Assembly: GCF_014118685.1 (NCBI RefSeq)
Contig: NZ_JACFAK010000002.1
Location: forward strand, 186,001 to 250,000
DNA: 64,000 nt
Direction of reading: 5' to 3'
Source: Flaviflexus huanghaiensis
GTDB taxonomy: Bacteria; Actinomycetota; Actinomycetes; Actinomycetales; Actinomycetaceae
Positions 37,521 to 45,354 of the stretch are shown piece after piece. Positions within the stretch are counted from its first letter, which is position 1; the number at the start of each line of letters is the position of its first letter. A program made the translations under genes and the position numbers. The notes beneath the pieces are model-generated. The model had not been told where the DNA came from. It was given only the letters and a program-made list of their open reading frames with translations, and did no database searches.

Positions 37521-38059
37521 CAGATCACCCGTTCCCCAAGGATGTTGTGGAGCTTGTCGAATCCCATGTCCGGGAGGTCGAGAACTTTCCCGCACCCGGT
37601 GTTCTCTTCCGGGACATCACCCCTCTTATCGCCGACCCGGTCGCCTTCGCCTCCCTCATCGACATTCTCGCGGACCGTTACCGCGGCACGGTTGATGCCG
37701 TGGCCGGGCTCGAGTCCCGCGGTTTTATCCTCGGGGCGCCCCTGGCCGTGGCTCTCGGCGTCGGCATGGTGACAGTCCGTAAAGCTGGCCGCCTACCCGG
37801 CCCGGTCGTCGGGATCGACTACGACCTCGAATACGGCTCGGCCCGCATGGAGCTGCAGCCCTTCACGGTCAAGGACGGGGACCGCGTCCTCGTCATCGAT
37901 GACGTTCTCGCGACAGGCGGCACGGCCGATGCTGCGTTCCAGCTCATCGAGGCCGCTGGCGGCGTTGCGGACACCCTGTGCGTGCTCCTCGAACTCGTTG
38001 ACCTCGGCGGCCGCGGCCGCCTGCACGACCGTCACGTCCACTCTGTCCTCACGTACTGA
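37517..38059 (+). CDS. apt: Adenine phosphoribosyltransferase
   Basis: A 180-residue purine salvage enzyme converting adenine and PRPP to AMP. The N-terminal FPAPGVLFRDITPLIADP and the PRPP-binding loop VLVIDDVLATGGTADAA are diagnostic. It overlaps secF by 4 bp and precedes relA, the standard order secDF-apt-relA of actinobacteria. Confidence 0.95.
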   Translation: MTDHPFPKDVVELVESHVREVENFPAPGVLFRDITPLIADPVAFASLIDILADRYRGTVDAVAGLESRGFILGAPLAVALGVGMVTVRKAGRLPGPVVGIDYDLEYGSARMELQPFTVKDGDRVLVIDDVLATGGTADAAFQLIEAAGGVADTLCVLLELVDLGGRGRLHDRHVHSVLTY

Positions 38060-38124
38060 CGCAACACGGTGCGCATGCGCGGCTGATATCCTCGAGGCGT
38101 TTCCGAAATGTCTAGTCCCGGCCG

Positions 38125-38130
38125 TACAAT
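38125..38130 (+). promoter_or_regulatory. Candidate -10 element for leaderless relA
   Basis: TACAAT ends 7 nt before the relA ATG, so transcription would start at or next to the initiation codon. No Shine-Dalgarno sequence is present in the intervening GTGACCT. Confidence 0.45.
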
Positions 38131-38137
38131 GTGACCT

Positions 38138-40438
38138 ATGGCCGAAATCGAGAGTGATGTTCCCCGCATCCGGTCCAGGCTGTCCTGGCTGAGCGGGCGG
38201 ACTCCTCATGTGCCGGCCGCCCTCGAACCGCTCATGGCTGCCATTGAGGGCGGCAACGTCGATCGCCAGAAAGTTATCCGCGCCTACGAGATCGCGGAGC
38301 GTTGCCACCAGGGTCAGACACGGAAATCTGGAGAGCCCTACATCACCCACCCGATCGCGGTTGCGACGATCCTTGCGGAGCTCGGGATGGACACGGACAC
38401 GCTCGTCGCTGCCCTGCTCCACGACACGGTGGAGGACACCGGCTATTCTCTCGACTCCGTCAAACAGGAGTTCGGCTCCGATGTCGCAGTTCTCGTCGAT
38501 GGCGTGACGAAGCTCGACAAGGTCGAGTACGGCGAGGCGGCCCAGGCGGAGACGGTACGCAAAATGGTGATCGCGATGTCGAAGGACATCCGTGTTCTCC
38601 TCATCAAGCTCGGAGACCGCCTCCACAACGCCCGAACCTGGAAGTACGTCTCCTCTGGGTCTGCTCAAGCGAAGGCTCGCGAGACTCTCGAGATCTATGC
38701 TCCTTTGGCACACCGGCTCGGCATGAACTCGATTAAGTGGGAGCTGGAGGATCAGTCGTTCAAGACGCTCTACCCCGATGTTTATCGGGAGATTGAGCGG
38801 CTTGTCACCGAACGCAGTTCCGGGCGCGAGGCCTACCTGGAGAAGGTCAAGGATCAGATCGCGTCGGAGCTCAAGGCTAACCGGATCCGATGCACGATCA
38901 CGGGCCGGCCGAAGCACTACTTCTCCATCTACCAGAAAATGATCCTGCGGGGACGGGACTTTGAGGATATCTACGACCTCATCGGGGTCCGTATCCTCGT
39001 CGAGTCTGTCCGCGACTGCTATGCGGCTCTGGGTGTCGTCAACACCCTCTACACTCCCATCCAAGGCCGGATCAAGGACTACATCACAACCCCGAAGTTC
39101 AACCTTTATCAGTCGATACACACGACCGTCATCGGCCCAGAGGGCAACACGATGGAGGTGCAGATCCGCACGTACGACATGCACAAGCGAGCTGAGTATG
39201 GTGTTGCTGCGCACTGGCGGTACAAGGAGGATCCGAACGCGGCTCGCTCGAAGAAGGGCGATCAAACGTCCGACCAGGAGACCCAGCTCAACTGGCTGCG
39301 CCAGCTCGTTGACTGGCAGCGTGAGACTGCCGATCCGACGGAGTTCCTCGACTCCCTGCGATACGAAATGTCAGGAAACCGCGTCTACGTGTTCACCCCC
39401 AGGGGCGAGGTCATGGATCTGCCGGCGGGATCGACACCGGTCGATTTCGCTTACGCCGTTCACACCGAGGTCGGCCAGCGCACTGTTGGCGCGAAGGTCA
39501 ATGACCGCCTTGTCACGCTCGACCACAAGCTCGAATCGGGTGACACGGTCGAGATCATCACCGCTAAAAACCCCGATGCTGGGCCAAGCCAGGGCTGGCT
39601 CGAATTTGTCGCCTCGCCGCGAGCTCGCGCAAAGATCAAATCGTGGTTCACGAAGAGCAGACGCGAGGAGGCCATCGACGTCGGCAAGGAGCGGCTCGCC
39701 AAGGCGATCCGCCGCAAGAACCAGCCCGTCCAGCGCCTCATGACCCACGACACCCTCAAGGGTGTCGCCGATGATCTCAACCGCTCCGATGTGTCCGACC
39801 TGTTCGCCGCCGTCGGCGAAGGCCACGTGTCGGCTGAGAACGTCGTCCGTAAACTCATCGCGTCCCAGGGCGGCCAGGCGGGCGTCGAGGAGACGCTCGC
39901 TGAGGCCGTCACGCCGACAAGAATCAGGACCCGCCAGGTCGGAGGGAGCGCCGGCGTTGTCGTCGAGAATCTCGACGACTCCGATGTGCTCGTCAAGCTT
40001 GCTCGCTGTTGCACGCCACTGCCGCCGGATAAGATCGTCGGCTTCGTGACCCGGGGCAACGGACTGTCCGTCCACCGTGCGGACTGCCCGAACGTCAAGA
40101 GCCTCAAGCGTGAGCCGGAGCGTTTCCTGCCGGTCTCGTGGTCCGACGAGGGCGGGTCGATCTATCTCGTCCAGGTTCAAGTCGAGGCGCTCGACCGCAA
40201 CGGCCTTCTCGCCGATATCGCCCGCGTCCTGTCCGAGCATGGGGTCAACATGATTTCCGGCAACCTCAACACGACGAAGGAGCGCGTCGCGATCTCGCGG
40301 TTCACGTTCGAGATGGCGGACGCGAGGCATTTGCAGACGGTACTGCGGGCCCTGCGGGAGATTGAGGGAGTCTACGACGCGTACCGGATTACCGGTACGA
40401 CACGCCCGTCACAGCCAGCTGAGCAATCAGCTGGATAG
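38138..40438 (+). CDS. relA: (p)ppGpp synthetase/hydrolase RelA/SpoT (Rel)
   Basis: A 766-residue long-form Rel enzyme that makes and degrades the alarmone (p)ppGpp. Domains in order: HD hydrolase (about 45-200, with HDTVEDTG), synthetase (about 230-350, with GRPKHYFSIYQKM and EVQIRTYDMHKRAEYGVAAHW), TGS (about 410-470, VYVFTPRGEVMDLPAGSTPVDFAY, shown in part) and a C-terminal ACT domain. Both activities should be intact. A TACAAT sits 7 nt upstream and no ribosome site is visible, suggesting a leaderless mRNA. The 3' end overlaps a convergent gene by 50 bp. Confidence 0.96.
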   Translation: MAEIESDVPRIRSRLSWLSGRTPHVPAALEPLMAAIEGGNVDRQKVIRAYEIAERCHQGQTRKSGEPYITHPIAVATILAELGMDTDTLVAALLHDTVEDTGYSLDSVKQEFGSDVAVLVDGVTKLDKVEYGEAAQAETVRKMVIAMSKDIRVLLIKLGDRLHNARTWKYVSSGSAQAKARETLEIYAPLAHRLGMNSIKWELEDQSFKTLYPDVYREIERLVTERSSGREAYLEKVKDQIASELKANRIRCTITGRPKHYFSIYQKMILRGRDFEDIYDLIGVRILVESVRDCYAALGVVNTLYTPIQGRIKDYITTPKFNLYQSIHTTVIGPEGNTMEVQIRTYDMHKRAEYGVAAHWRYKEDPNAARSKKGDQTSDQETQLNWLRQLVDWQRETADPTEFLDSLRYEMSGNRVYVFTPRGEVMDLPAGSTPVDFAYAVHTEVGQRTVGAKVNDRLVTLDHKLESGDTVEIITAKNPDAGPSQGWLEFVASPRARAKIKSWFTKSRREEAIDVGKERLAKAIRRKNQPVQRLMTHDTLKGVADDLNRSDVSDLFAAVGEGHVSAENVVRKLIASQGGQAGVEETLAEAVTPTRIRTRQVGGSAGVVVENLDDSDVLVKLARCCTPLPPDKIVGFVTRGNGLSVHRADCPNVKSLKREPERFLPVSWSDEGGSIYLVQVQVEALDRNGLLADIARVLSEHGVNMISGNLNTTKERVAISRFTFEMADARHLQTVLRALREIEGVYDAYRITGTTRPSQPAEQSAG

Positions 40439-40928
40439 CAGCCCACGTATCCCGGCCGCGGAAGCGGTCACCGAGAAAGTCGATGACCTCGTGCGTCTCG
40501 ACACCGTGGCGCAGGAGTGCGAGGACTGCGGGAACAGCGCGGGCCGGTGGTGCCATGAGAAGATCAGCCGTCGTCCGAACAAGAGTCGTGACGGGCACCC
40601 CGTCGAACCAGAGGACGTGATCGTCCTTGAGGAGCCTGCGATCTGTCGTCCATCGGGTTGATTTACCCGGCAGGGGAGCGGTAGGAATCTCCCGCATCGA
40701 CCGCGGGTTGATGGTCCACTGCCCGGTGTGGACGAAGACGGCGGCCTCATCGACAAGAACCGCATTGCCGCGGATGTTGGCGTGGACGGCATGTGCCCGC
40801 ATGCTCGCGGTTCGACACAGGTCCGACGGCACTGCCCTGCCGCGGGCGACGACGCACAGCTCATCACCGCGAGGATCCCCGTAGAAATCTGTTCCCGCCG
40901 CTATTGTCACCACCGGACGCCAACTCAT
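40389..40928 (-). CDS. AbiEi-like/hypothetical protein
   Basis: A 179-residue soluble protein of uncertain identity. The segment WFDGVPVTTLVRTTADLLM followed by helices resembles the C-terminal part of AbiEi-type proteins common in actinobacteria, the antitoxin family of type IV toxin-antitoxin systems. No AbiEii nucleotidyltransferase partner is next to it. The upstream half (HAVHANIRGNAVLVDEAAVFVHTG) also fits that group. It converges on relA with a 50-bp overlap. The ribosome site (ccttgag) is weak. Confidence 0.5.
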   Translation of the reverse strand: MSWRPVVTIAAGTDFYGDPRGDELCVVARGRAVPSDLCRTASMRAHAVHANIRGNAVLVDEAAVFVHTGQWTINPRSMREIPTAPLPGKSTRWTTDRRLLKDDHVLWFDGVPVTTLVRTTADLLMAPPARAVPAVLALLRHGVETHEVIDFLGDRFRGRDTWAAIQLIAQLAVTGVSYR

Positions 40929-40993
40929 TGCTCAAGGACACCACGATCCAGCGATGGCGATGGCCGCCGCTCCCCAGGGCTGTGGATGAACGA

Positions 40994-41025
40994 ATGGGGC
41001 CCCGTCCGAGTGGACGGGGCCCCAT
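40994..41025 (-). terminator. Terminator after the DUF349 gene
   Basis: ATGGGGCCCCGTCC and GGACGGGGCCCCAT pair perfectly over 14 bp with a GAGT loop, 14 bp beyond the stop of the minus-strand gene at 41039. Confidence 0.8.
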
Positions 41026-41038
41026 GCCTGAGATGGTG

Positions 41039-43048
41039 CTACTTCAGCTGGTCGAGCCAGGCGCGGCGAGCATCGAGTGCCTCCTGGGCACGCGCGGCGG
41101 CCTGCTCATCGCCCCTCGCTTTCGCGTCTTCGAGCTCAGCCTCATGCTTGGCGATGGCCTCCTCGAGTTGCGCGGCGAACCCGGAGGCGCGCTCAACCTT
41201 CGACGGGTCGGATCGGCGCCACTGCTCGTCCTCAGCGGAGCGGACAGCGGATTCGATGTCACGCAGCCTGCCCTCGGTGCGGCTCATGTCCTTGCGGGGG
41301 ACGAAGCCGATGTCCTCCCAGCGGTCCTGGATATCGTGGAGCTTCGCCTTGGCGGCCTGGATATCCTTGATCGGCAGGATCGATTCAGCTTCCTTGATGA
41401 GCTCAAGCTTCGCCTGGAGATTCGCGTTCTGCTCGCTACTGATGGAGTCCCGGTCGGCCTGCCGAGCATCGAAGAACACCTGCTGGGCCGCACGGAACCG
41501 TGCCCACAGCTTGTCGTCCTCCTTGCGGGTGATCCGGCCAGCGGCCTTCCACTCTTCGAGAAGATCCCGGTAGGCGGCCGATGTCGCACCCCAGTTCGTT
41601 GAGGTCGACATTTCTTCGGCTCGCTTGATGAGGGCCTCCTTCTTGGCGGTCACCTCGTTGCGGTTCGCCTCGACCTGCGAGAAGTGCTGGCGGCGATGAC
41701 GGTCAAACTCTGTGCGGGCCCGCGAGAAACGCTTCCACAACGATTCCTCAGAAGAACGATCGATCCTCGGCCCAGACTTCTGGGCGGCCTTCCACTGATC
41801 AAGAAGCGAGTTGAGCTCATTACGTGAATCACGCCAGTGAGTCTTCGCCGGGTCCTGAGCGGCGATTGTTTCGGCACGTTCAATGAGCGCGGTGCGCTCG
41901 GCGAGCGCCTGCAGTTTCGCGACCCTGCGCTCCTCCTCAAACTCCGCCTGGCGAACCTTGAGCCGTTCGCGGACGGCCTCGGTGCGCGTGCGCAGCGCCG
42001 CGACGTCGCCGACGACGGCCGGCTCGACAAGTGACTCTTCGAGAGACTTAAGCGCGGGGACGATCTCCTGCGGGTTGACGAACTCGAGACGGGACTCGAG
42101 GAGTGCAACCTGCGCGACAAGATCGAGGTACCGACGGACGAAGACGGAAAGCGCATCATCCTTTGAATCGCCGATCGCGTACTGTCCGACGAGACGCTCG
42201 CCCTCATCGCCAGAGGCACGAAGGTAGACATTGCCTTCGTCGTCAACACGGCCCCAGGCGGCAGCCTCGGAGGCCGCCTTCGGATCAACCGGGGGAGCGG
42301 GCGGGACGACTGCCGGCTTACTCGCGGGCTTCTTCGGGAGCGGAGGGGCCTTCGGGCCGCCCTTCGGCGGCTTCGGAGTCGGCCGCCCCGGGGCAGGCGT
42401 TGTGCCGTGAGGAACGGCTTGACCCGCGCCACTTTCGAGTGCCTGCCTGTTCTGAGCCGCGCCGAGTGCATGCTTTTCCTGTGCGGCCCCGAGTGCGGGC
42501 TTGGGATGTGAGGGGGAGAGGGCGCGCTGGGCCTGCTCAGACTTAGGGGACTGAGACTCAGCTCCTTCGACGTCAGGCTCATCCGTTTTCTCCGCGGCGG
42601 GCACATCCCCCGTGTCGGAGGCGACGGTTGCGGGTGCGTCTGTCGCGACGTCATCCACAGTGGCTTCGGTTGAGATTTCCGCATCCGACGTCTGGCCGTC
42701 ACCGCTACGACCCGGGTCACTCACCGCGGCCACAGGATCGGGTGCGGGTGTGTCGGTGAGGAGATCCTCGGCCGATGTCGTCTCGGGAGCTGGCTCATCT
42801 GCTCGCTCGGGTTGGCTCTCAGTCTCGGGCGGTGCGGACGGTTCCTCCGTCGGGTCGGCCGGAGTGGGCTCCGAGGGTGGGACTGCTGTGCCTTCGACTG
42901 GGTCGGTCGGGACGGGCGTCTGGGTGTTCGGCCCGGGCGAGACGAGGGGGGCGTCAGACGCAGGCGTCTCGCTACCTTCCTCAGGGAGGTCGGGGACCCT
43001 GGGATCTTCGTTTTCTGTGGGTTCATGACCCTGCGTTGACTGCGTCAT
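41039..43048 (-). CDS. DUF349-repeat protein
   Basis: A 669-residue protein in two parts. The first 240 residues are an acidic, Pro/Thr/Glu/Ser-rich disordered region ending in a Pro/Lys-rich stretch. The rest is a long helical region with repeated DUF349 units, each carrying a W-(R/K)-x-(A/S)-x-x-x-x-R pattern (THWRDSRNELNSLLDQWKA, GATSAAYRDLLEEWKAAGR, KAKLHDIQDRWEDIG). DUF349 proteins are widespread in actinobacteria, with no agreed function. An in-frame ATG exists at 43108, but AGGAGCG precedes the ATG at 43048, which is chosen. Confidence 0.85.
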   Translation of the reverse strand: MTQSTQGHEPTENEDPRVPDLPEEGSETPASDAPLVSPGPNTQTPVPTDPVEGTAVPPSEPTPADPTEEPSAPPETESQPERADEPAPETTSAEDLLTDTPAPDPVAAVSDPGRSGDGQTSDAEISTEATVDDVATDAPATVASDTGDVPAAEKTDEPDVEGAESQSPKSEQAQRALSPSHPKPALGAAQEKHALGAAQNRQALESGAGQAVPHGTTPAPGRPTPKPPKGGPKAPPLPKKPASKPAVVPPAPPVDPKAASEAAAWGRVDDEGNVYLRASGDEGERLVGQYAIGDSKDDALSVFVRRYLDLVAQVALLESRLEFVNPQEIVPALKSLEESLVEPAVVGDVAALRTRTEAVRERLKVRQAEFEEERRVAKLQALAERTALIERAETIAAQDPAKTHWRDSRNELNSLLDQWKAAQKSGPRIDRSSEESLWKRFSRARTEFDRHRRQHFSQVEANRNEVTAKKEALIKRAEEMSTSTNWGATSAAYRDLLEEWKAAGRITRKEDDKLWARFRAAQQVFFDARQADRDSISSEQNANLQAKLELIKEAESILPIKDIQAAKAKLHDIQDRWEDIGFVPRKDMSRTEGRLRDIESAVRSAEDEQWRRSDPSKVERASGFAAQLEEAIAKHEAELEDAKARGDEQAAARAQEALDARRAWLDQLK

Positions 43049-43182
43049 ATCGCTCCTTGGGACGGGGTCGGCAAGCGCGTAACCGTTCTCGTGTTCGGAC
43101 GTCAACATTGTACGACGTTCCCCGGCGCCTATGGGTACTCGGACGGAAGTTCATCGTCTTGGAAAGACCGGACGGACAGGGC

Positions 43183-43188
43183 TAACGT
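43183..43188 (+). promoter_or_regulatory. Possible -10 for the leaderless MBL-fold gene
   Basis: TAACGT ends 6 nt before the ATG at 43195, and no ribosome-binding sequence lies between. The hexamer is only a moderate -10 match. Confidence 0.3.
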
Positions 43189-43194
43189 GGGTTC

Positions 43195-43974
43195 ATGCGC
43201 TTGTTCATTTATACCGAGACGGCCTTCGAGGCGAACTGCTACATCTGGGAGAATACAGACACGAAGCAGGCCATGGTCGTTGACCCCGGTGCGGGTAGCG
43301 CCGAGTGGGTCGAGCAGAAGCTCGCGGCCGAGGGACTGGAGCTCGTCGGCGTGCTCCTCACTCACGGGCACCCGGACCACGTGTGGGATGCTGCGAAGGT
43401 GGCTGGAGACAAGCCGGTCTTCATCGCCAAGCCGGATGCGTACAGGCTTGATGACCCGCTGTCGCACACGCCATTCACCGCCTCTCCCCTCATCAGCCAG
43501 TTCCTCACGTGGGACAAGCCTGACAACGTCCACATGATCCCCGACGCATGCCTCCAGGGCTCCGGCGCGCAGATTCTCCCCGGCTTCCCCGTTCGGGCCG
43601 TTCTCATGCCCGGCCACACGGAAGGGTCAGTTGGCTACCTGACTGCGGGAACTCTCGAGGACGGAGTTGGAGCGATCACCGTGTCATCGGGCGGCTGCGG
43701 AGGCGGCGGCTGTGACGGGTGTGACTGTGGGGCCGGCGGCGAAGCCGAGCCGGTCGCCATTCTCTTCATCGGCGATGTCATCCTCGGTGAGTCGATTGGG
43801 CGGACCGATCTGCCTGGCGGGGATGATCGGGAGATGCAGGCGACCTTGCGCATGCTCACCGTGTCGATCAACCCAGACACCGTGCTGTGCACCGGCCACG
43901 GGCAGCTGTCGACCCTCGGCTACCAGTTGCAGGCAAACCAGTTCCTTCGCGCCGCCACCATGGCTGACGCCTGA
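43195..43974 (+). CDS. MBL-fold hydrolase with Cys-rich insertion
   Basis: A 259-residue metallo-beta-lactamase-fold protein of the glyoxalase II-like type. The metal motif is THGHPDH (about 60-66), with later ligands in PGHTEGSVGY, FIGDVIL and TGHG. It should hydrolyse a thioester or ester with a two-metal centre; the substrate is unknown. Between the PGHTEGS strand and the FIGD strand it carries an unusual Gly/Cys-rich insertion (about 163-182, four Cys in GGCGGGGCDGCDCGAGG). It lies between the DUF349 gene and hisS, a common actinobacterial position for this hydrolase. Confidence 0.85.
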   Translation: MRLFIYTETAFEANCYIWENTDTKQAMVVDPGAGSAEWVEQKLAAEGLELVGVLLTHGHPDHVWDAAKVAGDKPVFIAKPDAYRLDDPLSHTPFTASPLISQFLTWDKPDNVHMIPDACLQGSGAQILPGFPVRAVLMPGHTEGSVGYLTAGTLEDGVGAITVSSGGCGGGGCDGCDCGAGGEAEPVAILFIGDVILGESIGRTDLPGGDDREMQATLRMLTVSINPDTVLCTGHGQLSTLGYQLQANQFLRAATMADA

Positions 43975-44021
43975 TTCGCCACAACGAGCCGACCCTGACA
44001 GCAGGCGGGTCATAGCCGTGC

Positions 44022-44027
44022 GATAAT
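44022..44027 (+). promoter_or_regulatory. Extended -10 promoter for leaderless hisS
   Basis: GATAAT preceded by TGC (TGn extended -10) ends 7 nt before the hisS ATG. The intervening AGCGGCC is not a ribosome site. This implies a transcript starting at, or within a base or so of, the ATG. Confidence 0.5.
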
Positions 44028-44034
44028 AGCGGCC

Positions 44035-45354
44035 ATGGCACGTCACTTCTCCCTTTCCGGGTTTCCCGAATGGCTACCCGAGCAGCGGCTCGTGGAACAG
44101 CATGTCCTCGCCACCCTCCAGCGGACATTCGAGCTTCACGGATTCTCCGGCATCGAAACGCGGGCCGTTGAGCCCGTTTCCCAGCTTCTCTCTAAGGGCG
44201 AGACCTCGAAAGAGATCTATCTGCTGTCGCGGCTCCAGGCCGAGGCGGGTAGCGATGATGCCGAGCTGGGCCTCCATTTCGACCTGACCGTGCCTCTTGC
44301 GCGCTATGTTGTTGAGAACGCGGGCCGGCTCATGTTCCCCTTTAGGCGCTACCAAATCCAGAAGGTGTGGCGGGGCGAACGCCCTCAGGATGGGCGGTTC
44401 CGCGAATTCGTTCAGGCCGATGTCGATGTCGTTGGCCAGGACACACTCTCCCAGCATCACGACATGGAGCTACCGCTCGTCATGGTCGATGCTCTCGGGC
44501 GGCTTCCGATCCCGCGGGTCGTTGTCCGGGCGTCTAACCGCAAGGTTGCTCAGGGCTTCTACGAAGCCGTCGGCATCACCGACATCGAAGGCGCCCTGCG
44601 TGCCATCGACAAACTCGACAAGATCGGCGAGAAGGCCGTCGCCGAGATGCTCGTCGCCGATGGGGCGACGCAAGAGCAGGCCGAGCAGGCTCTCGCCCTT
44701 GCCCGCATCCACGGCTCCGACGGGTCGATTGCCGACCAGGTACGCGCGCTCGGCGCCCGCTCTGATCTGCTCGATGAAGGGCTCGAGGAACTCGTTACCC
44801 TCATCGAAGGCGCCAACGCCCTCATTCCCGGCGCCGTCACAGCCGATCTCAAGATCGCTCGCGGCCTCGACTACTACACGGGCACGGTTTACGAGTCGAC
44901 AATGATCGGCCACGAAGACTTGGGCTCCGTCTGTTCGGGTGGCCGCTACGACTCGCTCGCGACGGATGGGAAGAAAACGTACCCGGGTGTTGGCCTGTCG
45001 ATCGGGGTTTCACGGGTTCTCGCCCGCGTTCTTCAGGCTCCGCTCGTTGACACATCCCGACGCGTCCCGACTGCTGTACTTGTTGCTGTCATGGATGAGG
45101 AACATAGGGCCGAGTCTGATCGGATTGCGATGCAACTGCGAGACCGCGGCATCCCCACCGAGGTGTCGCCATCGGCGGCCAAGTTCGGCAAGCAGATCCG
45201 ATACGCGGACCGTCGCGGCATTCCCTACGTGTGGTTCCCCGGTCAACCAGACTCGGTCAAGGACATCCGCTCCGGTGAGCAGTCGGATGCTCACGCGGGA
45301 GAGTGGATGCCGCCCGAAGACGACCTGTACCCGACCGTGCGGATGACGTCATGA
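44035..45354 (+). CDS. hisS: Histidyl-tRNA synthetase
   Basis: A 439-residue class II synthetase. Motif 2 is KVWRGERPQDGRFREFVQAD. The histidine-specific loops LDYYTGTVYE and SVCSGGRYDSL are present, and a C-terminal anticodon-binding domain (TAVLVAVMDEE to the end) follows. The gene probably has a leaderless transcript (GATAAT 7 nt upstream, no ribosome site). Its stop codon overlaps the start of the first dynamin-like GTPase gene (ATGA). Confidence 0.95.
   Translation: MARHFSLSGFPEWLPEQRLVEQHVLATLQRTFELHGFSGIETRAVEPVSQLLSKGETSKEIYLLSRLQAEAGSDDAELGLHFDLTVPLARYVVENAGRLMFPFRRYQIQKVWRGERPQDGRFREFVQADVDVVGQDTLSQHHDMELPLVMVDALGRLPIPRVVVRASNRKVAQGFYEAVGITDIEGALRAIDKLDKIGEKAVAEMLVADGATQEQAEQALALARIHGSDGSIADQVRALGARSDLLDEGLEELVTLIEGANALIPGAVTADLKIARGLDYYTGTVYESTMIGHEDLGSVCSGGRYDSLATDGKKTYPGVGLSIGVSRVLARVLQAPLVDTSRRVPTAVLVAVMDEEHRAESDRIAMQLRDRGIPTEVSPSAAKFGKQIRYADRRGIPYVWFPGQPDSVKDIRSGEQSDAHAGEWMPPEDDLYPTVRMTS

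Noticed and set aside
37793-39265. A 490-codon minus-strand frame across apt and relA
   Set aside because: It overlaps two unmistakable genes on the other strand and resembles no protein family.
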